DNA of 64,000 bases from Dothistroma septosporum (Eukaryota > Ascomycota > Dothideomycetes > Mycosphaerellales > Mycosphaerellaceae), in the NCBI GenBank assembly GCA_002236755.2, contig NBZP02000006.1, positions 1-64,000 of the forward strand. The letters are read 5' to 3'. The position numbers were made by a program, and so were the translations under genes. Of this stretch, positions 10,604 through 21,799 are shown piece after piece. The notes under the pieces are model-generated. The model made no database searches. It saw nothing but the letters and a program-made list of their open reading frames with translations, and was not told the origin of the DNA. The first letter of the stretch is position 1, and each line of letters opens with the position of its first letter.

Positions 10604-11117
10604 TTTGAACGTTGTCGCAGTTAGAGTGATACGAGAGATGGGACAGCAAGATAAAGACGCGACGAAGATGTAAACACTCAACCAACCCACCTTCCTCATT
10701 GCCGTTTTCCTACTCCATCTTCAAAGCGGGGTGCATTTATCAGCGGTACGTCGTTGCTGGAGCGATAAGCCAAGGTAGAGCTTCACGGCGGCCCAGGAGG
10801 AGACATCGTAATCTCAACTGGCGCGCAGCAAGCTCCTGGGTATTGAGTAAAAGGCTGATAAGAGATGCGCGTAAACGAAGCTGTTACGTGTATGTGATGA
10901 GCTCGGGTGTTGCGGGGCAAGCTGTTGGAGCTCGTCTGGGTCCTGGAACGAGCGGAGGGAGCTGTTTAACCAGGGTCTCTAGTCCACGTTCCAATGCCAG
11001 ATCACAGCCACTTTACAGGCTACGATGCACGGAGATGTGAGCATGTAGGTAGTTCTTCATTGTCCGTGCTGTTGCTACACTGCTGTACTGTCGTCCCGGT
11101 GATTCGTGTACACACAT
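10604..11117. other. Formamidase promoter region
   Basis: About 510 bases between two minus-strand genes. No coding region is seen. One frame of 113 codons starts at 10699 but has no domain. Confidence 0.5.
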
Positions 11118-12354
11118 TCATGTGAACTGCTTGCCCAGATTGCCAGTCTTGTCCGGCCGGGCCTGCTTCCCGCTGGTTGTGGTATTGAATTTGTCCAATG
11201 CATCCAATGGCAACGATAGAAACTCGTGCTTGTTCTCCCATCTCACATCCCTCTTCTTGAACTCTTCTGCTTCCGCAGGCGCCGGGGGCGGCTCTGTGAT
11301 CTTGGTGATGAGATATGCAGTCGAAGCTTCGGCGACGCCGTACATGAGCACACCGAGTAGTGGTATCTTGAGAAATACGAAGAAGGCTAGCGCGAAGCCG
11401 TAGAGGACACCTTCGCGGTCGTGGAACCACTTTCGCTTCTGCTCTGATGTGTATCGTATGCGCGAGAAGTATGGATCCAGCTATACAGTGTCAGCATTTG
11501 AAGCACTATAGTGTTTAGACGACAGTCTGGGATGACAGGCTGTACTTACCAGCTCTCGCATCAGACTCCTGCTCGAGAAGTAGCTCTGCAAAAACATGAC
11601 CAGGTACCGCTTTGGCAAGAACAGCGAGCTCCCGAAAACGAGCACCGCAGGCTGCAACCCCACCGCCTTGTTGAAAGTGTAGAAAGACGCTGCCGGCAGC
11701 ACGATCCTTCCAACATACGGTATGAAAGAAAGCAGATATATCCCCAAGGACAACCCGGCCTTCTTCCCAAACCTCAAGAAGAACGCACTCATCGCCTCTT
11801 TCGGATTCTTCTTCTGCGCCGTCTTCGCATGTTCGCTGTAAAGCCTCAAGTTCGGGTAGTACATCGCTCTCAACCCCGACGGATCCTCAGTCTTGTGCTT
11901 CTGGATGTACGTCTGATCAACCCACTGTAGGGAGTTCATGAACATCTGGTCCATGGCGGGACTGAGGTATCGCATGAAGGACATGAGGAAGAAGGGGACT
12001 TGAAGGACTGAGTGCTCGATGAATTCGATGCCATCGATGATGTCTTCATCCCATGTCGAGGCGGAGAGGTCGGTGAAGAGGCCGAGGAAGCGGATGAGAA
12101 CGCGGATGCCGAGGGTCTGGGGGAGGGAGGTGTGAGTGGATGGGTGAATCGTCTATGGGCATTGGACGTACTGGTATAGCCACCAACAGCCTGATTGCAA
12201 TGCCTGCTGCTACTGCCAACGCTGCCTGTTTGTAGTGCTCTGATGAGAACAGCTTAGGATTCTGGATTGCTCTGTTCGCGCCGACGAGAGTAAGCTGAGC
12301 CCCTCGGACGATGGAGTTGAGCTCGAAGCTCCCAAATGAGCCATAATTGCTCAT
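11118..12354 (-). CDS. UsgS-like multi-spanning membrane protein
   Basis: Fungal membrane protein of 370 aa resembling the UsgS-like family described in Aspergillus; the molecular role is not established. Exons: 12354-12172, 12116-11550 and 11480-11118. The introns (GTACGT...CCCAG, GTAAGT...TATAG) are phase 0 and join as VAIP then TLGIRVLIRFLGLF, and MREL then LDPYFSRIRYTSEQ. Hydrophobic segments lie near 45-60 (AALAVAAGIAIRLLVAI), 60-75, 105-125, 175-215 (LSLGIYLLSFIPYVGRIVLP), 225-245 and 280-310 (GFALAFFVFLKIPLLGVLMYGV). The C-terminal 50 residues are charged and soluble. There is no cleavable signal peptide. It is divergent from Inp1 across a 460-bp region. The family label rests on overall resemblance, not a diagnostic motif. 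Confidence 0.75.
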
Positions 12355-12816
12355 CTTGAACGGTTCCTGAGAATGTCTGGTGAATGTTCCGATCTAAACA
12401 CTAGAACATGCGACCAGATCTACCGCGCTTCCAAAATCCTGGTCGCGACGGACGTCACTGCGGGGCGGCTGCCGCGTCGAAAGACAGGCATTGTGAGGAA
12501 CATATCAGTCACGAGATCGTTTCGAGCTTGTGCGTCTTGTCCTTCAAACATTCACTGACCATTCCTGGCTTCTGAGAAATGTTAACGTTGTTGTCGACGC
12601 ACCAAGACTTCCTGCCGACGACATGAGAACGGACTCGCGTCGCACGCGTAGCTTTGCGCCTCCCGGATGAACCGTTGCGACTAGAGAGCTATTCTATTAC
12701 AGGAACCACCTCATTCCACACTGCAAGCCAGGGAGGTACCCGCTGACTGATCTCTCCTTCACACGCCCGTCGAACGATAGTATCACCTCTCACATGTCAG
12801 TCGCAACGTTGCCGCC
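12355..12816. other. Divergent promoter region, UsgS-like / Inp1
   Basis: About 460 bases between divergent starts. A 61-codon frame at 12373 has no recognisable content. Probably a shared promoter region. Confidence 0.5.
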
Positions 12817-15010
12817 ATGTCGACCACGGCACCCAAAACGCCAGAGCAAACACCGCGCAAATTCGCCTTGAACCGATCATTCACGCTGCCCTCGAAGATT
12901 GCGACAACGAGTCGCGCGACGCCGACTGCTGAGATAGGAGCCGCCGAGGGAATCGAGACGCTGTATACACATGCGAACGCCAAGGTCATCAAATTCACGA
13001 CGAGTGGGACTTCGCGACCAGGGAGTAGTGCTGGTACCCCGAGTCCTGGTGGTGCACAAGGACAGCAAGGAACGTTGCCATGGGCGACCTTGACGGAGCA
13101 GACACTGGCTGCGGGGCCTTTGGAGATATACCGCGTGCCAGGAAGTGTGTCGTTTTTGCATTCGGGGAGTCTGTTGCATGCGATCTTGCCTCGGAGTAAT
13201 TGTTGGTGCGTCGATGGTGTCAGCAAGTTTGCGATGCGGGTGTTGCCTGCGACGTACTATCGCATCGAGTTGTCGGGAGAGTCGGCTGAGGATTTGGAAA
13301 AGGTGGAAGAGTTCAAGGAGTGCTTGAAAAAGGTGCTGTTCTACGAGAGGACCGCGTGCCCATTCGCCAGGACGTTCTCAGTGGACTTGCCAGCGGAGCC
13401 GGAGATGAAAGTGAGAAAGAAGGTGAAGAGTCATGGACGCGCAAAGAAGTGGAAGATGGAGAGAGCATACAGCTGGAAGCCTGAAGACGGAGAGGAGCCT
13501 TTAGGTAGAGGCAGCGAATCGTCGGGCAGTGCAACAGACTCGGACGTCGAAGGCTCGAGTTCGGCAGAGGACACAATACCAGAGGTGACAAAAGTGGCGG
13601 ACGATTTGGAGCAGATGAGGTTGAACACACCGACTAGACCTAGCGTTCGCGAACGTGCAATGGGCATCAACATGCGATCAGTGACAGCGCCTCCACACCT
13701 GTCACTGCAAGGCACACCACCTCCGCCATCGCGATTACGAGAGAGCCTTGCTCCGGAGCCGTCAGAGCGATCGAGATCACGGTCGCCGCAACAAGAGCCA
13801 GGCGCGCTGAACCCTACGACACTCCGACCATTCCAAGCGATACCCACAGACATGCCACCCTCACCTCCAGACTCGAGTGCTGGACTAGATTATGTCGACC
13901 ACCCGCCGAGGCTTGTGGCGAGTACTCTACCATCGAAGCTGGACCATGCTCTGGACAAGGTCACCGAGCATGGGAAGGGGCGGGAGGATGCAGCTCAAGA
14001 GCCTGAACATGGTCTCGACATTGGAGCCAATAGTGAAGCAGAGGACGACACGCGCGCACCGATCGTCCGCACAGAGCACGCGGAGCAGCATATTAGCATA
14101 CACGACGGAGCAAGGGATGGAGTACTCACAGAAGGCGAAAACGGAACAATACACGATGAACATGACGGCCTGGCATATGGCCGAGGAGAAAGTATACTCG
14201 ATGACTCTGTGCTTACGACAGAAGTAGAGGCTGGGGACACAGTACTAGAGCTGGAGTCCGGAGTCACCGACGGCTGGCTCGACGATGCAACCTCACAACA
14301 AGAACCCATCCCAGAAGAGCCACCCAAAGATGACCCTTACGCCCAAATCCAAGCGCGCATACAAGCTCGTCGCAGTATCGGCGGCACAACGACTTCCTTC
14401 GCACCCAACACAAAAGGTCCTACACGCCGCTCTTCTTCCACGACCGTCTCCACCGCCTCCCTCTCATCTAAGAGATCAGACCTGAGCCGGCGGAGCCATT
14501 CCTCTCAACAACAACAGGCTTTCGCCACAGCGCTCGTGCGCAAAGCCTGCGCTGTCTTTCTCGGACCGCCCGCCTCTCTCGTCGCCATCATGTTACGGAT
14601 TGCGGCACGGTTTGCGCGAGGCGCATTTCCCTTCTTTGAAAGTCCCCGAGGTAAGTGCTGAAGGGCGAAAAGTGTCGTCCTCCCAGAACATCTGCGCGCC
14701 TCATCACCTACTCAGCCTCAGCCGCTGAGGTATTGGCATTCGGTTCGCGAGCATTGCTAACATTGTTTTTGTAGGGATGGCAAGGAAGGTGCCCGGCAGT
14801 TTCGATCTTGCCGGCAGTGATGTCGAAGATCTTGATGGACTGGACTACGATGACGGTGAATGGGGCGAAGATGACTTTGGCGTACCGATACGAAGCCCAA
14901 TTCGGCTGAGAGCCATGGAGGAGGAATCGGCAAGAACGCTGAGTCGCGAATCTGGGTCTGGAGTGAATGTGAGGGAGAGGAAGAGGTGGGATGTAGCAGC
15001 GGGAGCTTGA
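12817..15010 (+). CDS. INP1: Inheritance of peroxisomes protein 1
   Basis: Peripheral peroxisomal protein that tethers peroxisomes to the cortex so that part of the population is kept in the mother cell. 689 aa in two exons, 12817-14650 and 14775-15010; the intron is GTAAGT...TTGTAG (124 nt) and the frame is kept (ESPR then GMARKVPGSFDL). The Inp1 domain lies at about residues 40-200: EGIETLYTHANAKVIKF, WATLTEQTLAAGPLEIYRVP, SVSFLHSGSLLHAILPRS, CWCVDGVSKFAMRVLPATYY. The rest is long, acidic and disordered, with Ser/Pro-rich stretches and RS-type clusters (ERSRSRSPQQ). Near the end, a hydrophobic patch (VFLGPPASLVAIMLRIAARF) precedes an acidic tail, possibly a membrane-contact helix. It is convergent with MCM2. 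Confidence 0.85.
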
Positions 15011-16065
15011 TAAGAGCAATGCCTGGATGTTGGTGTTTGCGATGATGCGATGTGTTTACGAGCGTGCTGTTTGGCGTTGAGATGGACGACCGAGCTTCAG
15101 TGGCACAGAACAGGTTACAGGAAGGATATGTACAAAGTACGAAGCGCAGAAACCGAGCTGAAGTCATCTACGGCCTGGTATCTTTCTCGACGAACGATCT
15201 AATTTACCAGGCTACCAATGTAGCGACCCCAGTCATGCTGTGGACATGTCGGCGGGAGAGGTACCGGACTTATATCAGGACATGATGCTGACATTGCTGG
15301 ATATACTGCTCGGTCAAATTTTCCACTTGCGAGAAAGCTGAGATGCCGACTGATGGCGCTGTCTGATGTTCAGAAACTGGCCGGAAAGGCTGTGGAGTCA
15401 AACGCTACACCATTGAATCACAGTGTTTACGAGTCACAAGCACAAGCTGAACAGTGCGGCCGTTCACGTACGGATTCAGTACCTGCGAAATTGAAAACTA
15501 TTCCTTCTCGGCTCATGTCCACCTTTCCGCCGGTCAGTGAGCTTGTAATTAATCGGGCAAGAGGCTCTCCATTATGCTCATTGCCGGCGAGGGCTGCGAC
15601 TCCTGAACGGTACCCTGGAGATGGTGCATGTATAGAGAGCATTCCAGGCGCGTGCATTGGCACATATCGATGCATCTTCTGAGCCCGATTTACACGTCCC
15701 GCCGTACGAATCTCTCCGTCTGTCAACTCATGCTAGCTGTGGCCTCTCGCACTCTCAAGGCGAGGAGCGCGTTGCGGACTAGCAAGCACAGTGCAGACGA
15801 GGCATCCCCGTCGTTCAGAGGGCCTAAGAGGGCCGTAACACTGAACCAGCAGTCCGGGCGACGGTACATGTCTCGAGAGCAACCACGAACCAACCAGGCT
15901 AGAGACCGGTCTCAGAGCATATCTTCATTCTGTAGCTTTATACATCCAGTATCCAGAACCAAGCAGCACGGCGCGCTTCTGACCTATCCCCACCGCGCCA
16001 ACCCAGCCGAACCCTCGAGAACGCCAGATGGTATCATAGACTCTTCAATTCTGCTTGTATTACAC
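15011..16065. other. Convergent intergenic region, Inp1 / MCM2
   Basis: About 1.05 kb between two convergent genes. Open frames up to 244 codons exist (15628-16362), but the longest runs into the MCM2 antisense and none shows domains. I see no RNA gene. Confidence 0.5.
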
Positions 16066-18769
16066 TCACGCGCCAACCCTGACCTCTTCTCTCCTTCCCC
16101 TCCCAGCGCGGCTTCCTCTCACGGTACCCGGACGAGAAAGGGTATATTTCGCAAATGCGCGTGCCAAGGCCTTCTTGCAGCTCACCTTTTGCGAGCCTAC
16201 GAAGCTGTCTACTGCCACGGCAATAGCTCGGTCAATATCAATGGCGTTGCAGTATTCGCTGAGGCGCATCTTCGCAAAAGATTCGCTGATTCGAAGGATG
16301 CTCTCGAGGTGACGCACCTGATTGGCATGTCAGCTGGGCGGATCAGTAGCATAGAACATTGATGACTTACGGTGATAGGGTACGCGCCGGTCGCGAGACT
16401 CTCCCGACGCATGTCCGCGAAGAGACGTGCGATCTTGTCTTGGTCGATCTGATACAGCTTTGGTCTGCAGTGCTCGCGTGCGTATAGGATGTACTTCCGA
16501 AGCAGCTCTTGTGGGATCTCAGTCTTCGGCCGGCCAGAAGTCTGGCTCTCCTCACCATCGACGTCCATTTGACTGTCATTGGCGGCAGTTGTCTGCGTCT
16601 GTGCTCCCAAGGAAGAGCTCATGACTGGATGTGCTCGGCCGTGGCTGTTGACCACGAAGTTGGCGAGACGCTCGTCCTCGGCAGGATCGACAGTATCGCG
16701 GACGACACAGAGGATGTCAAAACGGGACAAAATCGGTTCTGTTAGCTCGACGTTCTGGCTAAATGGCACCGTGGCATTGTAGCGACCGCCGATTGGGTTG
16801 GCAGCTGCGATGACTGCACAGCGAGCTTGAAGCGTTGTGACGATACCAGCCTTGGATATCGAGATTGTCTGCTGTTCCATGGCTTCGTGTATAGACGTCC
16901 GGTCCTGGTCGTTCATCTTGTCGAACTCATCGATCAAGCAAGTTCCCTTATCGGCAAGCACGAGCGCACCACCTTCGAGAGTCCATTCTGAAGTGAGCGG
17001 ATCCCTTCTCACTGAAGCTGTCAGACCGACTGCGGAAGCACCTTGACCAGTAGCGAAGACAGCACGATGTGCGGTGTTCTCGATATACTTCAACACCTGC
17101 GACTTGGCCGTACCTGGGTCACCCAGGAGCAAGATGTTAATGTCACCACGAATAGAGTGCTTGCCCTGCGCTTCTTTCGAGACACCACCGAAAAGTGACA
17201 GCGCGACTGCAGTCTTGATGTCGTTGTGGCCATAGATGGATGGAGCAATTGAGTTGATCACTTTGTCCACAATCTTTGGGTCTCTGCTCAAAGCGCGAAT
17301 GTCTCGCTCGTCCTCCTCTGTAAGTCTGAAGCCCGCGAGCTGATCGTGAGACTTTACAACATGGTTCGCTTCGAGGATCGTCGCAAACACAGGGAAGCCG
17401 TTCTTATTGTTTAGCTGTGCATCGTAATTGTTGCGGTAGACGCCAGTAATCTCGACTTCCTCACCGGGCTTCGCAGAGTCGATCAGGTCCCAGAGCAGGA
17501 TGACTTCGCGGTGCCGTGGGAGACGACCTGCTGGAACAGTTCCTGGAGCCTCCTGGAGGGTGAGCTTCTGGTAGTTGCGATATACAGTCTTCTCGCTGTT
17601 CAATGTGAACGGTCCTCGCGACTGACAGTTCTGGCAAAACGAAAGCTTAACTTCGGCGTTGCTGTCCTGAGGGAATGGTCCAAGCGTGATCCCACATTTC
17701 GTGCAATCGAACTTGACATACTTGAGCTGCGGGAACACGCCCGTTCGTCGTGTGACGACTCCGCTGACTCTCAGAAGGCAGTTCAGATGACTTTGTCGCA
17801 GCTGACGCAGAGTGTATGATACTGGCAGGTTTGTGATGCGCACGTGCAGCTCCGAATGGATGCGCTCGTAATCTGGGTAATGGTAGAGGGCCACTTCCAG
17901 GGCAACTGCATCAAAAATGGGTAGGACTTCCGTGGGCACATTGACCAGGAAGTATGCCAACGTAGGCTTCGATTCCGAGAGATGCTCCCAGTCAACCTCA
18001 AGCGATTCTGCATTGACTTCTCCCAGCGTCCTGATCCGTACGCCGTACACTGAAGTTCCGGATGCATCAGTGTACTCTGTCAAGAAGGCTTTGAACTCGC
18101 GGGCGATCGTCTTGTGCACGGCAGGTTGCGAGACCCAGTCCGTCAAGCTGCTAGCTTTGACGTCTGCCAGTGCTTCAAGCGAAAGCTCCTCGTTCATGAT
18201 GTCCTCGTGCATGTCAATATCGTCCTGCTCTTCATCAAATCTGTGTCTTCGTCTACGTGGCTGTCGTGTCAGGTCCATGACATCTTCGTCTTCGTCTGGC
18301 AAGAATGCATTGGGCACTTTGCGTTGGCGCGCCAGTTCTCTATCGCGTCGGTTGAGCCGTGCTTCGAGCGCTCTTCTGGCGGCTGGGTCCATCTGGTCAT
18401 AGTCCTCGTCATCATCGATATCTGCGCCAATGTATCCTTGCTCTTCCCGACGTTCGTAGTCGCGGTCGAAGTTGTCACCAAAAAGGTCAATGCCAGCATC
18501 GTCCTCTGCCATCTCGTCTGCATCGTCAATGTCCTGGATCAGGTCTTCAGGGTCCAGATTGTCGTCTTCATCGATGTCATCGCCTTGTGGGAAGACAGGT
18601 GGGGATGATGCAGGCGCTTCGAGCAATTAGTTATCGCCTATACAGCGCTATCATGGTTGTACATACGACTTGACGGTGGTGCATTCGAAGAGGGAATATC
18701 CTCGTCTGCATCCCTCCCTCGCTTTCTGCCACCGCTGGGTGCGGGGCGGCCACGGTTCGCTGCGGACAT
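16066..18769 (-). CDS. MCM2: MCM2, replicative helicase subunit
   Basis: Subunit of the MCM2-7 hexamer that unwinds DNA at origins and forks; nuclear. 866 aa in three exons: 18769-18667, 18616-16371 and 16317-16066. Introns are GTATGT...CGAAG (50 nt) and GTAAGT...ATCAG (53 nt), joining SSNAPPS to SPPASSPPVF and GAYPIT to VRHLESILRISES. The N-terminus is acidic and Ser-rich, as in MCM2 (histone-chaperone and Cdc7 target region). The zinc finger CTKCG...FCQNCQ is at about 338. The AAA+ core has Walker A GDPGTAKSQ (about 533), Walker B CLIDEFDKM (about 600) and arginine finger SRFDIL (about 664). A winged-helix C-terminus ends with SFVGSQKVSCKKALARAF. Length matches fungal MCM2. Two TTTCGCG motifs lie about 150 bp upstream. 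Confidence 0.98.
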
Positions 18770-19402
18770 GTTGGGGCGGAGAGGTGAGCTATACTTCTGT
18801 ATTAGTAGGGATCTCCGTAAGAGTGGGCGATCTGGTATACCTCATGTTGTGTTTGGTGGGTTGGCGGTGGGAGAAACAGTCGAAGTGGGCGGGCGGCAAG
18901 GATGCATCTCGCACTGTTTCGCGTCTTTCGCGCGACGCGCGATTGTGCGCTAGCCATTTCCCCGGAATTACATCGGCTTGAAACCACTCCACCTTGTCTT
19001 CCAACGTCTCATCTCTGCTTTCTATTTACATCGACAACCTGTTCTCTCTATCCTCAGCTCCTCCTCTGCTCAAACATAGCCAGTGGCGATAACCAGTCCG
19101 CCTCGCTGTCTCGAGCTACTGTGCGAGATCAGCACATTCGCCTCGCTGTGACGATGTAGCTCCGCCTGGCGAGTCATTGCATCTGCGATATGGCGTAGGA
19201 GACGGTCCCAATGGCAGATAAGTAGTATGTCCCTCAACATCTCTCGTACATACTCCTGGACAGTAGTTGTCTGTCTACCAGGCCGACTCCACCCTCAGTC
19301 CTGCTTCTGAAGTACTGAATTCGCTGCCTTTTCTGCAGTCCTCGGCGCCTTTAAGAAATACTTTACTGAAACGCTGAGCCAACAAATGACAGTCGAGGGG
19401 AG
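18770..19402. other. Divergent region, MCM2 / F-box-like gene
   Basis: About 630 bases. It holds the TTTCGCG pair listed separately. There is a CT-rich stretch at about 19000-19065. No coding region is evident. Confidence 0.5.
18917..18932. promoter_or_regulatory. Two TTTCGCG (SBF/MBF-like) sites upstream of MCM2
   Basis: TTTCGCG occurs at 18917-18923 and again at 18926-18932, about 150 bp upstream of the MCM2 start, reading CGCGAAA on the MCM2 strand. This matches the core bound by the fungal G1/S factors SBF/MBF, analogous to E2F. Activity is inferred from the known G1/S control of MCM genes, not shown. Confidence 0.5.
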
Positions 19403-20164
19403 ATGGTGGACGACATCTATGACGCTGCGTCTCTTACCCTCACAGCTTGGAAGGGCGCCAGCATGGCAGAAGGAGAGCCATGTCCATCACCGGTCTGGCG
19501 AGTTCTCAACACTCCAGAGCTGCTGGAGATGATACTTCTAGAGCTCGGTCATCTCTCAGGCCACGCTCTGCAAATCGAAAGAAGCGTCAAAGCCGATGAA
19601 GAAGCCGGTCGATGGCACGCTCCGAGTGGTCTCCGCACTCTTCTGTACAGCCAGCGTGTGAATAGAACTTTCCGAATTGCCATTCAAAGCTCTTTCTGGA
19701 TTCAGCAAAAGCTATGGTTCACTCCCACTGCAGGAAGTGCAGCAGACGCAAGCATCGGCCACCGACGCAATCCAATGATTCATGACCTTGGACCTGCTGA
19801 AATGGACGCTCTCGGAATCAAATTCTTCACCCATCACACCAGAACTTACCAAGATGAAAATGGTGGCTCTTATACTAGGCCGTGGGTTGCCATCAGCTTT
19901 GATGGAGAGGTACTCCGAAAGCAGATCGACAGACATGACGGGGCAACGTGGAGGAAGATGCTGGTTGTTCGTCCTCACGAGCCAGAGATGAGATGGACGG
20001 TGTGGCTCGACGATTTGCACATTCACTCTGGACATCTGAACCTGGAGCCACGTCTGACGTTCGAGAGACTGATAGATTTCGCTTTGGAGGAAGAGTCACG
20101 AGCAGCGGCAGTCAGAGCAGCATTAGAAGCGCGGATCAAGAAGGGTAGACCGTGGGCGCAGTGA
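19403..20164 (+). CDS. F-box-like protein, paralog A
   Basis: Single-exon protein of 253 aa (233 if the second ATG at 19463 is used). I place it in a family of small F-box-like proteins common in Dothideomycetes. Its N-terminal block VLNTPELLEMILLELGHLS resembles an F-box helix pair (L-x-x-P-E-L-L-x-x-I-L). This is followed by the family signature TLLYSQRVNRTFRIAIQSS and, later, ATWRKMLVVRPHEPEMRWTVW. The gene at 26019-26849 shares all three blocks. If the F-box is functional it would bind Skp1 in an SCF ubiquitin ligase, but the substrate end is unknown. The C-terminus is charged and helical (EEESRAAAVRAALEARIKKG). Confidence 0.75.
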   Translation: MVDDIYDAASLTLTAWKGASMAEGEPCPSPVWRVLNTPELLEMILLELGHLSGHALQIERSVKADEEAGRWHAPSGLRTLLYSQRVNRTFRIAIQSSFWIQQKLWFTPTAGSAADASIGHRRNPMIHDLGPAEMDALGIKFFTHHTRTYQDENGGSYTRPWVAISFDGEVLRKQIDRHDGATWRKMLVVRPHEPEMRWTVWLDDLHIHSGHLNLEPRLTFERLIDFALEEESRAAAVRAALEARIKKGRPWAQ

Positions 20165-20753
20165 CCGGGCAAGGCCCGAGTACAAAGTAAACTTTCATGT
20201 CATCGGCACTGACAGGATAGTCCTCAGTGCCTCGCGTTGGACTCGTCAGTGCAGTTGTATCAAACTGTGTTCTTTGATGTGCTACATTGACGGTCACGCG
20301 CAGCTGCAGTGTCTGCAGGGTTGGCCAATACAATGTGACACATCATTCCGTGCTCAGCTTACATTGACGAGTTTTGGGACTGTTTCCTCCGGGTCAAGAC
20401 TGGTGAACCAATGGCGAGCTTCCCATATCAGCTTCACAAGCTTGTATGCCGAATCTTTTGCTACTTCACCACTGACAATTCCTGCTACATATGCTGACAT
20501 CGCGGAAATGGAAATGCTTCATCGCAGATCGTGGCACATCTTATTCGACTCATAGTTGTTGTCGAAGCTTGAGGACTTTAAGCTTCGGTCTCGACCACCG
20601 GAATACAAGAACTGTGACTTCAGCGTGCCTTTGTAGTTCGAGAAGACAGAATAACTGATAGTTGACCTTTTACTCACCTCCCGAGTTGTCGCACTCCCTC
20701 CACGAAGGTTGAACATCTTCCCCTTCGATGTGAACATGTCGCTTCCAACCTAT
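20165..20753. other. Intergenic, possible first exon of next ORF
   Basis: About 590 bases without a clear gene. At 20736 an ATG begins MSLPTYEEAVASA, a kind of start seen in fungal proteins, then meets a stop. It could be a first exon of the next ORF, but the only available intron would be about 41 nt with weak borders. Confidence 0.35.
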
Positions 20754-21292
20754 GAGGAAGCAGTAGCATCTGCATAAAAGAATCGCAGCGAAATGGTTTC
20801 GAGAGTTCATATCGTCCGTTCCATGGTCCATTTCAATGCTGGAGTCATTGGCACTTCGACAGAAACGGAGCGAGGATCGAGTGTCCAAAGCGTATTAAGA
20901 AAGTCGACGACCCATCAAGAGAATTGAGCGTGGCGACTGACGTAACGGAGGAGAGCTTCCTGCGGATGGAGCGTAGTAGGGGAATGATATCCAGCGTCAA
21001 AATCGATGAACACCTAAAAGTGATGGAAGAGAACAACGAATGGGACACTTTGGCGAAGAAAATTTGCACCGAAATTTTCGTCACGGTGCCGGCTATCGCC
21101 GAGACGAGGAAGCATGCGTCGGTGATGATGATCATGATATTGGAGTACAGTGCGAAGGCGTTCCCGAAGGAGCACTGTTGGCGGGAATTTTTGGAGCAGG
21201 GAAAGAAATTCAATCGACGATATTTCTCCGAGTTGGAGATCAAGCTACTACAGGAGATGAGGCTCGAGATAATGAACGATGCGCAATCGTGA
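20754..21292 (+). CDS. Hypothetical protein, 5' end unresolved
   Basis: The open frame runs from just after a stop at about 20751 to a stop at 21292. No family is recognised. The last 120 residues look protein-like: charged, helix-forming segments such as SSVKIDEHLKVMEENNEWDT, LAKKICTEIFVTVPAI and GKKFNRRYFSELEIKLLQEM, with low content of rare or repeated residues. In-frame ATGs in this part include 20965 (MERSRG). The true start may lie upstream through an intron (ATG at 20736), which I could not confirm. It may be a lineage-specific gene or the remnant of one. Confidence 0.4.
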
Positions 21293-21799
21293 GGAAGTTC
21301 AAAAGATTCCAAATGAGAGACAGGGCAGGCCGAGAGTAGGACGCATCATGGTCTATATACTTGTCGCTGTTTTATCGGTTTGAAGTAGGATAGCTCAGTT
21401 CATGCGCTGAGGCCGGCTAAGGATGTGGATCTCCCACCACACGGTGTAGAGCGTCAACGTATACAGCCCGCTACGATGTGGAGCGTGTACGAGGTCGGAC
21501 TCGACAGGTTCGGCGATCGTTGTGGTGTGTCCTCGTAACTCACTGGAAGAGGGGAGCTGCAAATTTCGAGCAGAGAGCGGTAAGAGCTGGCTCAATCGGG
21601 CGCCATGCATCAATGCGACTTCTTGGCAGCACAGTTCACCGCAAGACGTGACCAACCTTCGGCCAGCGAATGATCTGTCCGTGCGATGCTGGAACCATGA
21701 ACAACGGGCGCTGCTCAACAAGAATCGTCTTGCTTCTCGCCACGGCGCGACGCACCGGCAGAATGAGCGATTTGCATAATCAGCCCTGTATTCCACCGC
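21293..21799. other. Convergent intergenic spacer
   Basis: About 500 bases between the hypothetical ORF and the convergent PLC-like gene. Short frames only; nothing else seen. Confidence 0.5.

Noticed and set aside
15628..16362. 244-codon plus frame downstream of Inp1
   Set aside because: Runs into the MCM2 C-terminal exon antisense and shows no domain.
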